From assembly GCA_964651475.1 (NCBI GenBank), contig CAZYXV010000004.1:62001-126000 (forward strand): DNA of 64,000 nt. Reading direction: 5' to 3'. Under the pieces are notes generated by a model, which saw only the letters and a program-made list of their open reading frames with translations, did no database searches and was not told the DNA's origin. The stretch's first letter is position 1. Each line of letters opens with the position of its first letter. This DNA comes from JBGSMF01 sp964651475 (GTDB lineage: Bacteria > Chloroflexota > Anaerolineae > Fen-1058). A program made the position numbers and the translations under genes. This document shows, in pieces, positions 1-7,620 of this stretch.

Positions 1-102
1 TGAGCCGCTATACAGGTTTGATAGTTTTTGGTAGAGGAGATGTGATATAGTTCACACGCGATTTATACATACATGAATCAACTACTTTGCTTAGGATCAG
101 CA

Positions 103-1281
103 GTGAACTCGCGCCTGTCTGGATTTTATAAAAAAAATATTCAAGATCGTTTGTTGGTTCTCGCAGAGCAATCGGGGTTGACGGAAGAAGAAAAACGCAC
201 ATTGCTTGGCGTTGCAGGGCTTGGGGTTGACCAGGCTGATCAAATGGTCGAAAATGCCATTGGCGTATTTGGCTTGCCGCTGGGTATTGCAACTAATTTT
301 CAAGTCAATGGGCGCGATGTGCTTGTTCCCATGGCAATAGAAGAGCCTTCCGTAGTAGCCGGTGCATCGTATGCTGCCCGCCTGGCTCGTGAAGGCGGCG
401 GCTTTGTTACGTCGTCCAGCCAGCCGCGTATGATTGCACAAATCCAGGTGCTTGACTTGGCTGATCCACACGCGGCGCGATTGGACGTGCTGGCGCACAA
501 GGATCGCTTGCTGGAACTGGCAACACAAAGCGATCCCATAATCGCCCGCTTGGGCGGCGGCGCGCGAGATGTGGAAGCGCGCGTGATTCAGTCGCCAGCC
601 GGCCCAATGCTCATCATACATCTGATCTACGATTGCCGAGACGCGATGGGCGCGAATGCTGTCAACACGGCCGCGGAAAAACTGGCGCCCGCCATCCAAG
701 ACATCGCTGGAGGGCGTGTGGGCCTGCGCATTCTATCGAACCTGGCCGACCGCCGCTTGGCGCGCGCGCGATGTACCATTCCCGCCAGCGCATTGACTTT
801 TCAAAGTGATGGTCAAACGTTCGGAGGAGAAACAGTGCGGGATCGCATCATTGAGGCATGGGCATTTGCCGCCGCCGACCCTTATCGCGCCGCCACTCAC
901 AACAAAGGCATTATGAACGGCGTGGATGCTGTGGTGATTGCCACCGGCAACGACTGGCGCGCCATCGAGGCCGGCGCGCACGCTTATGCCGCGCGCGAGG
1001 GGCGTTACACGTCGCTTTCGACCTGGGGTAAAGACGGCGCCGGCAACCTGACGGGCACGCTCGAAATGCCGGCGGCAGTTGGCATTGTGGGCGGCGCGAC
1101 AAAAGCGCATCCAGCCGCCCGCGTGGCGCTCAAGCTGATGGGGGTTCAATCGGCGCGCGAGTTGGCCGAGGTAATTGCGGCGGTGGGGCTGGCGCAAAAT
1201 CTGGCGGCCATCCGCGCGTTGGCTACGGAAGGCATCCAGCGCGGGCACATGAGATTGCACACTCGCTTACAGAGGGCCTGA
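103..1281 (+). CDS. mvaA: Hydroxymethylglutaryl-CoA reductase, class II type
   Basis: Reduces HMG-CoA to mevalonate, or runs in reverse, in the cytosol. The protein shows the family landmarks in order: SRLSGFY at the start, ENAIGVFGLPLGIATNF, the EEPSVV catalytic glutamate, the DAMGAN cofactor loop, the catalytic lysine in HNKGIMNG, and a C-terminal GHMRLH histidine. Length (about 392 aa) and the lack of a membrane anchor fit the soluble class II form. I place the start at GTG 103, which has AGGA six bases upstream and puts SRLSGFY at the N-terminus; an in-frame ATG at 73 has no nearby ribosome site. It is the first of four isoprenoid-precursor genes in a row. A weak TTGATA (18-23) and TGATAT (43-48), 19 bp apart, lie upstream. 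Confidence 0.93.
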   Translation: MNSRLSGFYKKNIQDRLLVLAEQSGLTEEEKRTLLGVAGLGVDQADQMVENAIGVFGLPLGIATNFQVNGRDVLVPMAIEEPSVVAGASYAARLAREGGGFVTSSSQPRMIAQIQVLDLADPHAARLDVLAHKDRLLELATQSDPIIARLGGGARDVEARVIQSPAGPMLIIHLIYDCRDAMGANAVNTAAEKLAPAIQDIAGGRVGLRILSNLADRRLARARCTIPASALTFQSDGQTFGGETVRDRIIEAWAFAAADPYRAATHNKGIMNGVDAVVIATGNDWRAIEAGAHAYAAREGRYTSLSTWGKDGAGNLTGTLEMPAAVGIVGGATKAHPAARVALKLMGVQSARELAEVIAAVGLAQNLAAIRALATEGIQRGHMRLHTRLQRA

Positions 1282-1329
1282 TTTCCCATACCGGATCGCG
1301 AGGTTGGGTATTGGGTATTGCGTGAAATT

Positions 1330-2373
1330 ATGAAACCAATCAAAGATGTTGGAATCATGGGGTACGGCGCTTACGTGCCGCGCTATCGCCTGCCGGCGAC
1401 GGAGGTCAGCCGCATTTGGGAAGGCGGCCAGGGGGCGCTGCCCATCAAAGAAAAAGCGGTGCCAGGCCTGGACGAAGACGTCATCACCATGTCCATCGAG
1501 GCGGCGCGCAATGCACTGCACCGCGCACAGATTGACCCGCAGCGCATCGGCGCGGTATGGGTGGGCAGCGAAAGCCACCCGTATGCCGTCAAGCCCACGT
1601 CCACCGTGGTGGCTGAGGCGATTGGCGCCGTGCCGCACGTGCAGGCCGCCGACTGGCAATTTGCGTGCAAGGCCGGCACAGAAGCCATGCAAGCGGCCAT
1701 TGGCCTGGTGGGATCGGGCATGGCCAGTTACGCGCTGGCGATTGGAATGGACACTGCCCAGGGCCGGCCGGGCGACGCGTTGGAATACACTGCCGGCGCG
1801 GGCGGCGCCGCTTACGTGATCGGGCCGGCCGCCGAGGCGGCGGTGGTGATTGAAGGCTCGCTGTCTTTTGTGACCGACACGCCGGACTTTTGGCGCCGCC
1901 AGCACGAGCACTATCCCGAACACGGCAGCCGCTTTACGGGCGAACCGGCTTATTTCAAGCACGTCATTTCGGCGGCCAGCGAGATGATGCAAGTTGTAGG
2001 AAAACGCCCTTCAGATTACGCCTACGCGGTCTTTCACCAACCCAACGTCCGCTTCCCGCTCAAGGCCGGCAAGGAACTGGGCTTCACGAAGGAGCAATTA
2101 AAGACGGGCCTGTTGGTCAACGAAATCGGCAACACGTATGCCGGCGCGATGTTGATTGGCCTGACCGCCGTTCTCGACGTGGCGCAACCTGGCGACTGCA
2201 TCCTGGCCGTATCATTTGGCTCCGGCGCCGGCTCGGATGCATTCAGCTTGCGGGTGACCGACAAGATTAGCCGCCGTCTCGGCGCGCCAGCCACGCGCGA
2301 CTATATTGCCCGGCGCCAGGTGATTGATTACGCCACCTATGTGCGCCTCCGCAAAAAGCTGCAAATGGAATAA
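1330..2373 (+). CDS. Hydroxymethylglutaryl-CoA synthase, archaeal type
   Basis: Condenses acetyl-CoA with acetoacetyl-CoA to give HMG-CoA, the substrate of the reductase just upstream. It has the thiolase-fold synthase signatures: catalytic Cys113 in WQFACKAGTE, the FHQPN histidine motif, and a C-terminal SFGSGAGSD glycine loop. At about 347 aa it matches the shorter archaeal/Chloroflexota form rather than the eukaryotic one. ATG 1330 is preferred over the TTG at 1318; neither has a clear Shine-Dalgarno. Linked to a thiolase and a DUF35 protein, the same set that forms a substrate-channelling complex in archaea (known for the family, inferred here). Confidence 0.93.
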   Translation: MKPIKDVGIMGYGAYVPRYRLPATEVSRIWEGGQGALPIKEKAVPGLDEDVITMSIEAARNALHRAQIDPQRIGAVWVGSESHPYAVKPTSTVVAEAIGAVPHVQAADWQFACKAGTEAMQAAIGLVGSGMASYALAIGMDTAQGRPGDALEYTAGAGGAAYVIGPAAEAAVVIEGSLSFVTDTPDFWRRQHEHYPEHGSRFTGEPAYFKHVISAASEMMQVVGKRPSDYAYAVFHQPNVRFPLKAGKELGFTKEQLKTGLLVNEIGNTYAGAMLIGLTAVLDVAQPGDCILAVSFGSGAGSDAFSLRVTDKISRRLGAPATRDYIARRQVIDYATYVRLRKKLQME

Positions 2374-2467
2374 GGCGATAGGACTAAAGTGGGATTGATA
2401 CGGGCGATAAATTGATGTATGCTATCTCGTAACCGAGTCATAGGCAGCGAGTGACAAGCGACAAACT

Positions 2468-3622
2468 ATGCGTGATGTAAGTATCATTGGTATCGGACAA
2501 ACCCAAGTTGGCGAGCACTGGGAGTTATCGCTGAAGGAATTGGCGACCCAGGCCATTTTGCCAGCTATCAAAGACGCCGGCGTCGAGCGTGTAGACAGCC
2601 TGTACGTCGGCAACATGCTCTCCGGCGAGTTGACTGGCCAGGAGCACCTGGGAGCGCTGATCAGCGACTTTATCGGGCTGCGCGGCGTGGAGGCCATCAA
2701 GATTGAGGCGGCCTGCGGCTCTGGCGCGGCGGCGCTGCGCGTGGGCTATATTGCCGTGGCCGGCGAGTTGGCGGATTTTGTGGTGGTGGCCGGCGTGGAA
2801 AAAATGACGGACCGGCCTGGCGACGAGGTCACTGCGAGCCTGGCCATGGCCGCCGACGGCGACTATGAAGCGCAGCAGGGGCTGAGTTTCGTCGCGCTCA
2901 ATGCGCTGCTGATGCGGCGTTATATGCACGAATACAAGGTGCCGCACGAAGCATTTGCGCCGTTTGCCATCAACGCGCACAAGAACGCCGTTAACAATCC
3001 GTATGCCATGTTTCCGCACGCGATTACGGCGGAGGAATTCAGGCAGGCCAAGATGATTGCGGCCCCGATCAATCTGCTGGACTCGTCGCCGGTGTGCGAC
3101 GGCGCCGCGGCAGTTGTTTTGTGCCCAACTGACATCGCGCGCAGCCTGGGTACGCCGGTGCGCATCCGGGCGTGCACCATTGGCACCGACAGCATCGCGC
3201 TCCACGACCGGCGGGATATGCTGGCGCTGGAAGCCGCAATAATCAGCGCCACCAAAGCCTACACGCAGGCCGGCGTGGGGCCACAGGATATTGATTTGTT
3301 TGAGATGCACGATGCTTTTACAATCATGAGCGCGCTCAGCCTGGAGGCATGCGGCTTTGCCGAGCGAGGCCAGGCAACCCATCTGGGAGTGGAAGGACAC
3401 ATTGGCATTGACGGCCGCTTGCCGCTGACGACGATGGGAGGATTAAAAGCGCGCGGCCATCCCGTGGGGGCGACGGGCATGTATCAAATTGTCGAAGCTG
3501 TCGAGCAGTTGCGCGGCCAGGCGGGCAAAAACCAGGTGCCCCACGCGCGGTTTGGCATGGCGCAAAATATCGGCGGCAGCGGCGCAACAGTTATCACGAC
3601 GATTTTGGAATCATTAGCTTGA
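2468..3622 (+). CDS. Acetyl-CoA C-acetyltransferase (thiolase, SCP-x/archaeal type)
   Basis: Makes acetoacetyl-CoA from two acetyl-CoA, supplying the HMG-CoA synthase. Visible landmarks are the nucleophilic Cys83 in EAACGSG, the MHDAF motif and the GGLKARGHPVGATG histidine loop. The C-terminal NIGGSGATV lacks the second cysteine of classical thiolases, as expected for the SCP-x/archaeal subfamily, where the DUF35 partner is usually encoded next door. Length 384 aa is typical. Thiolase, synthase and DUF35 genes are adjacent and co-directional. Confidence 0.93.
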   Translation: MRDVSIIGIGQTQVGEHWELSLKELATQAILPAIKDAGVERVDSLYVGNMLSGELTGQEHLGALISDFIGLRGVEAIKIEAACGSGAAALRVGYIAVAGELADFVVVAGVEKMTDRPGDEVTASLAMAADGDYEAQQGLSFVALNALLMRRYMHEYKVPHEAFAPFAINAHKNAVNNPYAMFPHAITAEEFRQAKMIAAPINLLDSSPVCDGAAAVVLCPTDIARSLGTPVRIRACTIGTDSIALHDRRDMLALEAAIISATKAYTQAGVGPQDIDLFEMHDAFTIMSALSLEACGFAERGQATHLGVEGHIGIDGRLPLTTMGGLKARGHPVGATGMYQIVEAVEQLRGQAGKNQVPHARFGMAQNIGGSGATVITTILESLA

Positions 3623-3651
3623 GAGGTTATGTGCTGCGTAAAGAGACGCGC

Positions 3652-3675
3652 GTTGTGCAGCGCGTAATGCACAAC
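3652..3675 (+). other. Intercistronic hairpin
   Basis: An 8-bp perfect inverted repeat (GTTGTGCA and TGCACAAC) with an 8-nt loop sits between the thiolase stop and the ribosome site of the DUF35 gene. There is no T-run, so it is not an intrinsic terminator; it could stabilise or space the operon mRNA. Confidence 0.4.
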
Positions 3676-3691
3676 AGAATGGGAGGTTAGA

Positions 3692-4096
3692 ATGCAAACA
3701 CCAAGATATTGGAGATCGCAGAGGCAACGCTATTCGCTGGTGGGCGAGGTGTGCGAACGCTGCGGCGCTAAAATTTTCCCGCCGCGCGATATTTGCCCCG
3801 AGTGCGAAGCCCCGGCCAAGACGCCGTTCGCGTTCAGCGGTCGGGGCCAGGTTTACTCGCATACCACCGTTTATCATCCACCCGAGGGCTTTGAAGAATT
3901 TGCGCCCTACGATGTGGCATTGATCAAGCTGGAAGAAGGGCCGCTCATCACGGCGCAACTCACCGACGTAGACAGCGATGAGGTCAAGATCGGCATGCCC
4001 GTGGAGATGGTCACGCGCCGGATGCGCGACGACGGCAAGAGCGGGGTGATTGTTTACGGGTACAAGTTCCGCCCCCAACTCGACCGACAAGCATAG
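3692..4096 (+). CDS. DUF35-type Zn-ribbon/OB-fold protein, thiolase partner
   Basis: A 134-aa protein with an N-terminal rubredoxin-like zinc ribbon (CERCG then CPEC) followed by an OB-fold-like half with the GRGQVYSHTTV strand and PYDVALIKLEEG. In archaea this family bridges thiolase and HMG-CoA synthase and shares their CoA-binding site, so the role here is probably scaffold or channel for acetoacetyl-CoA. A clear GGGAGG ribosome site precedes ATG 3692. It ends the mevalonate-start gene group; later kinase and decarboxylase genes are not in the window. Confidence 0.9.
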   Translation: MQTPRYWRSQRQRYSLVGEVCERCGAKIFPPRDICPECEAPAKTPFAFSGRGQVYSHTTVYHPPEGFEEFAPYDVALIKLEEGPLITAQLTDVDSDEVKIGMPVEMVTRRMRDDGKSGVIVYGYKFRPQLDRQA

Positions 4097-4132
4097 ACGG
4101 CCATAGGCTGCCCCTAAAATATGTCTCTGCGC

Positions 4133-4161
4133 TTGACGCTTAAAAGTTTTTGTGATACCAT
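4133..4161 (+). promoter_or_regulatory. SigA-type promoter, extended -10, for the LysM lipoprotein gene
   Basis: TTGACG (4133-4138), a 17-bp spacer, then TACCAT (4156-4161) preceded by TGA, giving an extended -10. The predicted start lies about 55 bases before the gene. Confidence 0.6.
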
Positions 4162-4224
4162 GCAAGTGCTTTGCCCCCCCTAGTCGGACGTATCTTGCGT
4201 CAAACGTGACCAAGGAGGCATATT

Positions 4225-4869
4225 ATGACTCAACGGCATATCAATACAGTTCTGTTTTCTGTTTTACTTGTCATTGCGGCGCTTGTTTTGACGAGTTGTG
4301 AGCGCCCTGCATCCACCGGGCCTGGCGTTCCGACGCTAGTTCCAAAGGCTGTGGGCACTGCCACCGTGCCTGCGGCGACTGGCATGCCAACACCAGCCAG
4401 TCCCAAGACAGCCGCGACTGTGACGGGCGCCGCACCCACATCTATACCCGCCGCGCCCAGTTCGACGCCAACCACCAAGCCCGTTCCAATTTCTACCTAT
4501 ACACCACTGCCTACCGCGCCTGCTGGTGGAGGGGGACAGGCCTTTTATATTGTCAAACCCGGCGATTGGTTGTGGAAAATCGCGCGTGAAAGCGGCGTCA
4601 GCCCTCAAGCCATCGCGGCTGCCAATCCCGGTATTGACGTTAACATGTTGCAGCCGGGCCAAAAGCTGATCATTCCGGCAGCCAGCGGCACTACCTTGCC
4701 TGCCACTCCAGTGCCGGGCACAGGTCAAACAACGCACACGGTCAAATCGGGCGAAAACTTGTTCCGCATCGCGCTCAAATACAACAAAACGCCTCAGGCC
4801 CTTGCAACAGCAAACGGCATCACCAATCCTAACCTGATTTACGTCGGGCAAATATTGGTTATCCCGTAA
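4225..4869 (+). CDS. LysM-domain lipoprotein
   Basis: An exported cell-wall-binding protein of 214 aa. The N-terminal hydrophobic stretch ends in a lipobox (LTSC), so lipid anchoring is likely. A Pro/Thr/Ala-rich linker of about 75 residues follows, then two LysM repeats that start with YIVKPGDWLW and HTVKSGENLF and end with KLIIP and ILVIP. LysM domains bind N-acetylglucosamine polymers such as peptidoglycan. No catalytic domain is present. An AAGGAGG ribosome site and its own strong promoter lie upstream, and two hairpins follow the stop. Confidence 0.88.
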   Translation: MTQRHINTVLFSVLLVIAALVLTSCERPASTGPGVPTLVPKAVGTATVPAATGMPTPASPKTAATVTGAAPTSIPAAPSSTPTTKPVPISTYTPLPTAPAGGGGQAFYIVKPGDWLWKIARESGVSPQAIAAANPGIDVNMLQPGQKLIIPAASGTTLPATPVPGTGQTTHTVKSGENLFRIALKYNKTPQALATANGITNPNLIYVGQILVIP

Positions 4870-4910
4870 CTGGTTTTTAAAAGCGGATTATCTGTTTTTC
4901 TGGTTTGTTT

Positions 4911-4936
4911 CCCACCGCTTTTCGGCGGGGGTTTTT
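4911..4936 (+). terminator. Rho-independent terminator after the LysM gene
   Basis: CCCACCG and CGGCGGG arms (one mismatch) around a short CTTTT loop, followed by GG and TTTTT. It lies 42 bases after the stop codon. Confidence 0.6.
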
Positions 4937-4952
4937 GATCGTCAGTATTCGG

Positions 4953-4983
4953 GGCTATCAGGGACTATCCTGGTAGCCTCTTT
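4953..4983 (+). terminator. Second hairpin, terminator or attenuator before the Nudix gene
   Basis: A 10-bp stem (GGCTATCAGG and CCTGGTAGCC, one G-T pair) with a 6-nt loop is followed by TCTTT. It ends about 20 bases before the Nudix start codon, so it may back up the first terminator or act as a leader hairpin. Confidence 0.45.
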
Positions 4984-5003
4984 GATTGTATGGAGGAGTG
5001 TCT

Positions 5004-5546
5004 GTGGATCACGAAGTGTCTATCGCCAGCCGGCACTTGTACAAAGGGCGCGTGCTCAACTTGCGCGTGGACGATGTTCGCCTGCCGTGCGGCGATCAAG
5101 TCGTTCGCGAAATTGTCGAACATCGGGGAGCGGTGGCGGTGGTGGCGCTGGACCAAGACCGTCACGTGATCCTTATCCGGCAATACCGCTACGCCATCGG
5201 GCATTCACTGATCGAGTTGCCGGCCGGCACCATCGAGCTGGGCGAAGACGCGCTGACCAGCGCCGCCCGCGAGTTGGAAGAAGAAACCGGTTACCGCGCG
5301 GCCGAGTTCGAGCCGCTCATTACGATTTATCCCAGCCCCGGCTATACCACCGAGATCATTCACCTGTTTGTGGCGCGCGGTCTGCAGGCCGGACCGCCTC
5401 GCCCTGAGTCGGATGAATACATCGAGTTGATGCGTGTGCCGCTCGACAAGGCCGTGGCCATGATTGTGCAGGGCGAAATGGAGATTTGCAACGGCATCAC
5501 CGTGGTCGGGCTGTTGATGGCGGCACGTCGTGAGAATATAGTATGA
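5004..5546 (+). CDS. Nudix hydrolase, ADP-ribose pyrophosphatase-like
   Basis: Probably hydrolyses ADP-ribose or a similar nucleoside diphosphate sugar. The complete Nudix box is visible: G-TIELG-E-DALTSAA-REL-EEE-TGY, the Mg-binding helix. N-terminal strands with VREIVEHRGAVAVV and LIRQYRYA match the ADP-ribose pyrophosphatase branch. GTG 5004 is chosen as the start because GGAGG lies seven bases upstream; 180 aa results. The stop overlaps the start of the next gene by four bases (ATGA), so the two are translationally coupled. Confidence 0.88.
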   Translation: MDHEVSIASRHLYKGRVLNLRVDDVRLPCGDQVVREIVEHRGAVAVVALDQDRHVILIRQYRYAIGHSLIELPAGTIELGEDALTSAARELEEETGYRAAEFEPLITIYPSPGYTTEIIHLFVARGLQAGPPRPESDEYIELMRVPLDKAVAMIVQGEMEICNGITVVGLLMAARRENIV

Positions 5547-6517
5547 AGTATTCTATTGTCGTAACGTTAGGGCCAAGCAGCGTGGACGCGGCGACCTGGC
5601 GAGCACTGTTGGCCGCCGGCGCGACGGGCTTTCGCTTGAACACGTCGCACATGTCAATGCCACAGCTTGAGGAATGGATAGAACGGCTCGACTCGTTTCT
5701 ATCTGGCATAGAGCCGCGCCCGCCGCTCATTCTGGATTTGCAGGGCAGCAAGTGGCGTTTGGGCGAGCTGCCGGCGCGCGAACTGGCAACCGGGCAGCCC
5801 ATCACGCTGGTGTATGGATTTGCCGCCGGGCATGTTGATATATTGCCCGTTCCGCACCTCGATTTCTTTGAGGCGGCGCCGTTTTCCAATGGTGAAATTG
5901 CCTTGAATGACGCGCGGGTGTGTTTGCGGGTCGAGTCTTTTGCATCTGACACGTTACGCGCTACCGTCGTGCGGGGCGGCCCGCTTTGCTCTCGCAAGGG
6001 CATTACGTATACGGCTTGCGAATACCGGCGGGAGGATTTGACCGACCAGGATCGCGCCATTCGGGAACAGACGCACTCTCTGGCGGGGATTCAGTATGCC
6101 GTCTCGTATGTGCGCGATGCGGCCGAGATGGAGCGGTACCGGGCGCGTCTGGGCGCGGCGCATCTGATTGCCAAAGTGGAGCGCCGGCCGGCGCTGGCAG
6201 AGGCGATGCAAATGGCGGCATCGGCGGACGAGTTGTGGTTGTGCCGGGGTGACCTGGGCGCGGAGATGGGGTTGCGCGACCTGGCCCAAACCACGCATTG
6301 CTTTTCTGCCGGGATTGGTGCACTGCCCAGGCCAGTGCTGCTGGCAGGGCAGGTGCTAGAGTACATGACCGAACATCCCATACCCACCCGCGCCGAAGTG
6401 TGCGCCTTGTATGCGACTTTGCAACAGGGCTATGGCGGCGTGGTACTTTCGGACGAAACCGCATTGGGGCGCCATCCGGTAGAGAGTTGCCGATACGCGG
6501 CCATGTTTCGGAATTGA
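5543..6517 (+). CDS. Pyruvate-kinase-like protein without C-terminal domain
   Basis: The barrel of pyruvate kinase is recognisable: TLGPSS near the N-terminus, RLNTSH (substrate and potassium site), LDLQGSKWR in place of DTKGPEIR, the catalytic lysine in IAKVE, RGDLGAE, a TRAEV helix and DETALGRHPVE. At 324 aa it lacks the C-terminal allosteric/tetramer domain and has a short B domain; usual enzymes are about 470 aa. The catalytic set looks largely kept, but substrate is uncertain. It is coupled to the ADP-ribose Nudix gene by an ATGA overlap, which hints at nucleotide-linked metabolism rather than main glycolysis. Confidence 0.75.
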   Translation: MKYSIVVTLGPSSVDAATWRALLAAGATGFRLNTSHMSMPQLEEWIERLDSFLSGIEPRPPLILDLQGSKWRLGELPARELATGQPITLVYGFAAGHVDILPVPHLDFFEAAPFSNGEIALNDARVCLRVESFASDTLRATVVRGGPLCSRKGITYTACEYRREDLTDQDRAIREQTHSLAGIQYAVSYVRDAAEMERYRARLGAAHLIAKVERRPALAEAMQMAASADELWLCRGDLGAEMGLRDLAQTTHCFSAGIGALPRPVLLAGQVLEYMTEHPIPTRAEVCALYATLQQGYGGVVLSDETALGRHPVESCRYAAMFRN

Positions 6518-6552
6518 GATACCGCTGGGTGCGGGCCGACTGGCGGCCAACA

Positions 6553-7452
6553 TCAGGTCAAAAAGATAATCGCCGCCCCAAGCAGAGCCGCCAGCGTGCC
6601 TATCACCGAGCGGGGGGTGATGGGATCGCGAAAAAACCAATGCTCCAGCGGGATCAGCAAAATGGGGCTGAGGGCGGTGAGAGTTGAGGCAATACCCATA
6701 GGAGCATTTTGCACCGCCACCATCGAAAGCCAGACGCCGATAAAGGGGCCTGCCAGCGCGCCGCCCATCATCAACAGCATCGCCTTGCGATCTTTGAGGG
6801 CCGGCCATGTGGATGCCACTTGCCCTTGAACCAGGGTGAACAGCCAGATGGCGGCGGCAGCCACCACCATTCGAATGACCGTGGCCGACAGGGGCGAGAA
6901 CCCGCTCACCAAACCCTGCTTGGAAAGAATGTAGCCCAGCGCCTGCCCCACCGCGCCGCCCACCCCAAACAACACGCCGAAAAAAGACCGCCTCTGCGCG
7001 GGTGACCCATTCGATTCAGGCGAGCGCCTTTCTGAGACTACCCAGGCAATGCCGCCAATGGTGACGAGCATGGCTGCAAGCTCAACCGGCTGCAACGACT
7101 CGCCAAAGGCGCCCCAGGCCATGAGCGTGCTGAGGACGGGCACAAGCGTCATAATCAGCATTGAGCGGCGCGGCCCAATGAACACAAACGCCTGGAACAG
7201 GCAGGCATCTCCCAGCGTGAGGCCCACAATGCCCGAAAGCCCCAGCCAGCCCCACCGGGCAAGCCCGGCCTCGACCGGCCACGGCCTGCCATACTGCACC
7301 AGGTGGGCTATAGAGAGATACACTACCGCCAGAACCAGTCGGACGCGGTTGACAATCACCGCTCCCACCCGCCGGCCCGCCAGTGTGAATTGAATTGAAC
7401 TAAACGACCATGCCAAAGACGTGCCCAACGCAGCTAGCTCTCCAATAAACAT
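6553..7452 (-). CDS. EamA/DMT-family transporter
   Basis: A 299-aa integral membrane protein with about ten hydrophobic helices arranged as two EamA repeats, the second beginning near FFGVLFGVGGAVGQ. Members export amino acids, nucleosides or other small metabolites; the substrate cannot be read from sequence. AGGAG precedes ATG 7452, and an extended -10 (TGA-TATACT, minus 7492-7487) lies just upstream. It is convergent with the pyruvate-kinase-like gene (35 bp gap) and divergent from the UbiB gene. Confidence 0.88.
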   Translation of the reverse strand: MFIGELAALGTSLAWSFSSIQFTLAGRRVGAVIVNRVRLVLAVVYLSIAHLVQYGRPWPVEAGLARWGWLGLSGIVGLTLGDACLFQAFVFIGPRRSMLIMTLVPVLSTLMAWGAFGESLQPVELAAMLVTIGGIAWVVSERRSPESNGSPAQRRSFFGVLFGVGGAVGQALGYILSKQGLVSGFSPLSATVIRMVVAAAAIWLFTLVQGQVASTWPALKDRKAMLLMMGGALAGPFIGVWLSMVAVQNAPMGIASTLTALSPILLIPLEHWFFRDPITPRSVIGTLAALLGAAIIFLT

Positions 7453-7537
7453 AAATTCTCTCCTGGGTTAAAGTCAACAAACGCATAGTATATCACAGAG
7501 TCAAATTCGGGGCGGGTGACTTTTTTGTGGGCGTTTC

Positions 7538-7566
7538 TTGACAAAACAGACCCTTTGCATTATCGT
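7538..7566 (+). promoter_or_regulatory. SigA-type promoter for the UbiB-family gene
   Basis: TTGACA (7538-7543), 17-bp spacer, TATCGT (7561-7566). It lies about 55 bases before GTG 7621, with GGGAGG (7606-7611) as ribosome site. Confidence 0.55.
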
Positions 7567-7620
7567 TGTCGCCGTCCGAGAAAGAAACAAGTAGAATCGG
7601 ACGATGGGAGGTAAAGGTCT

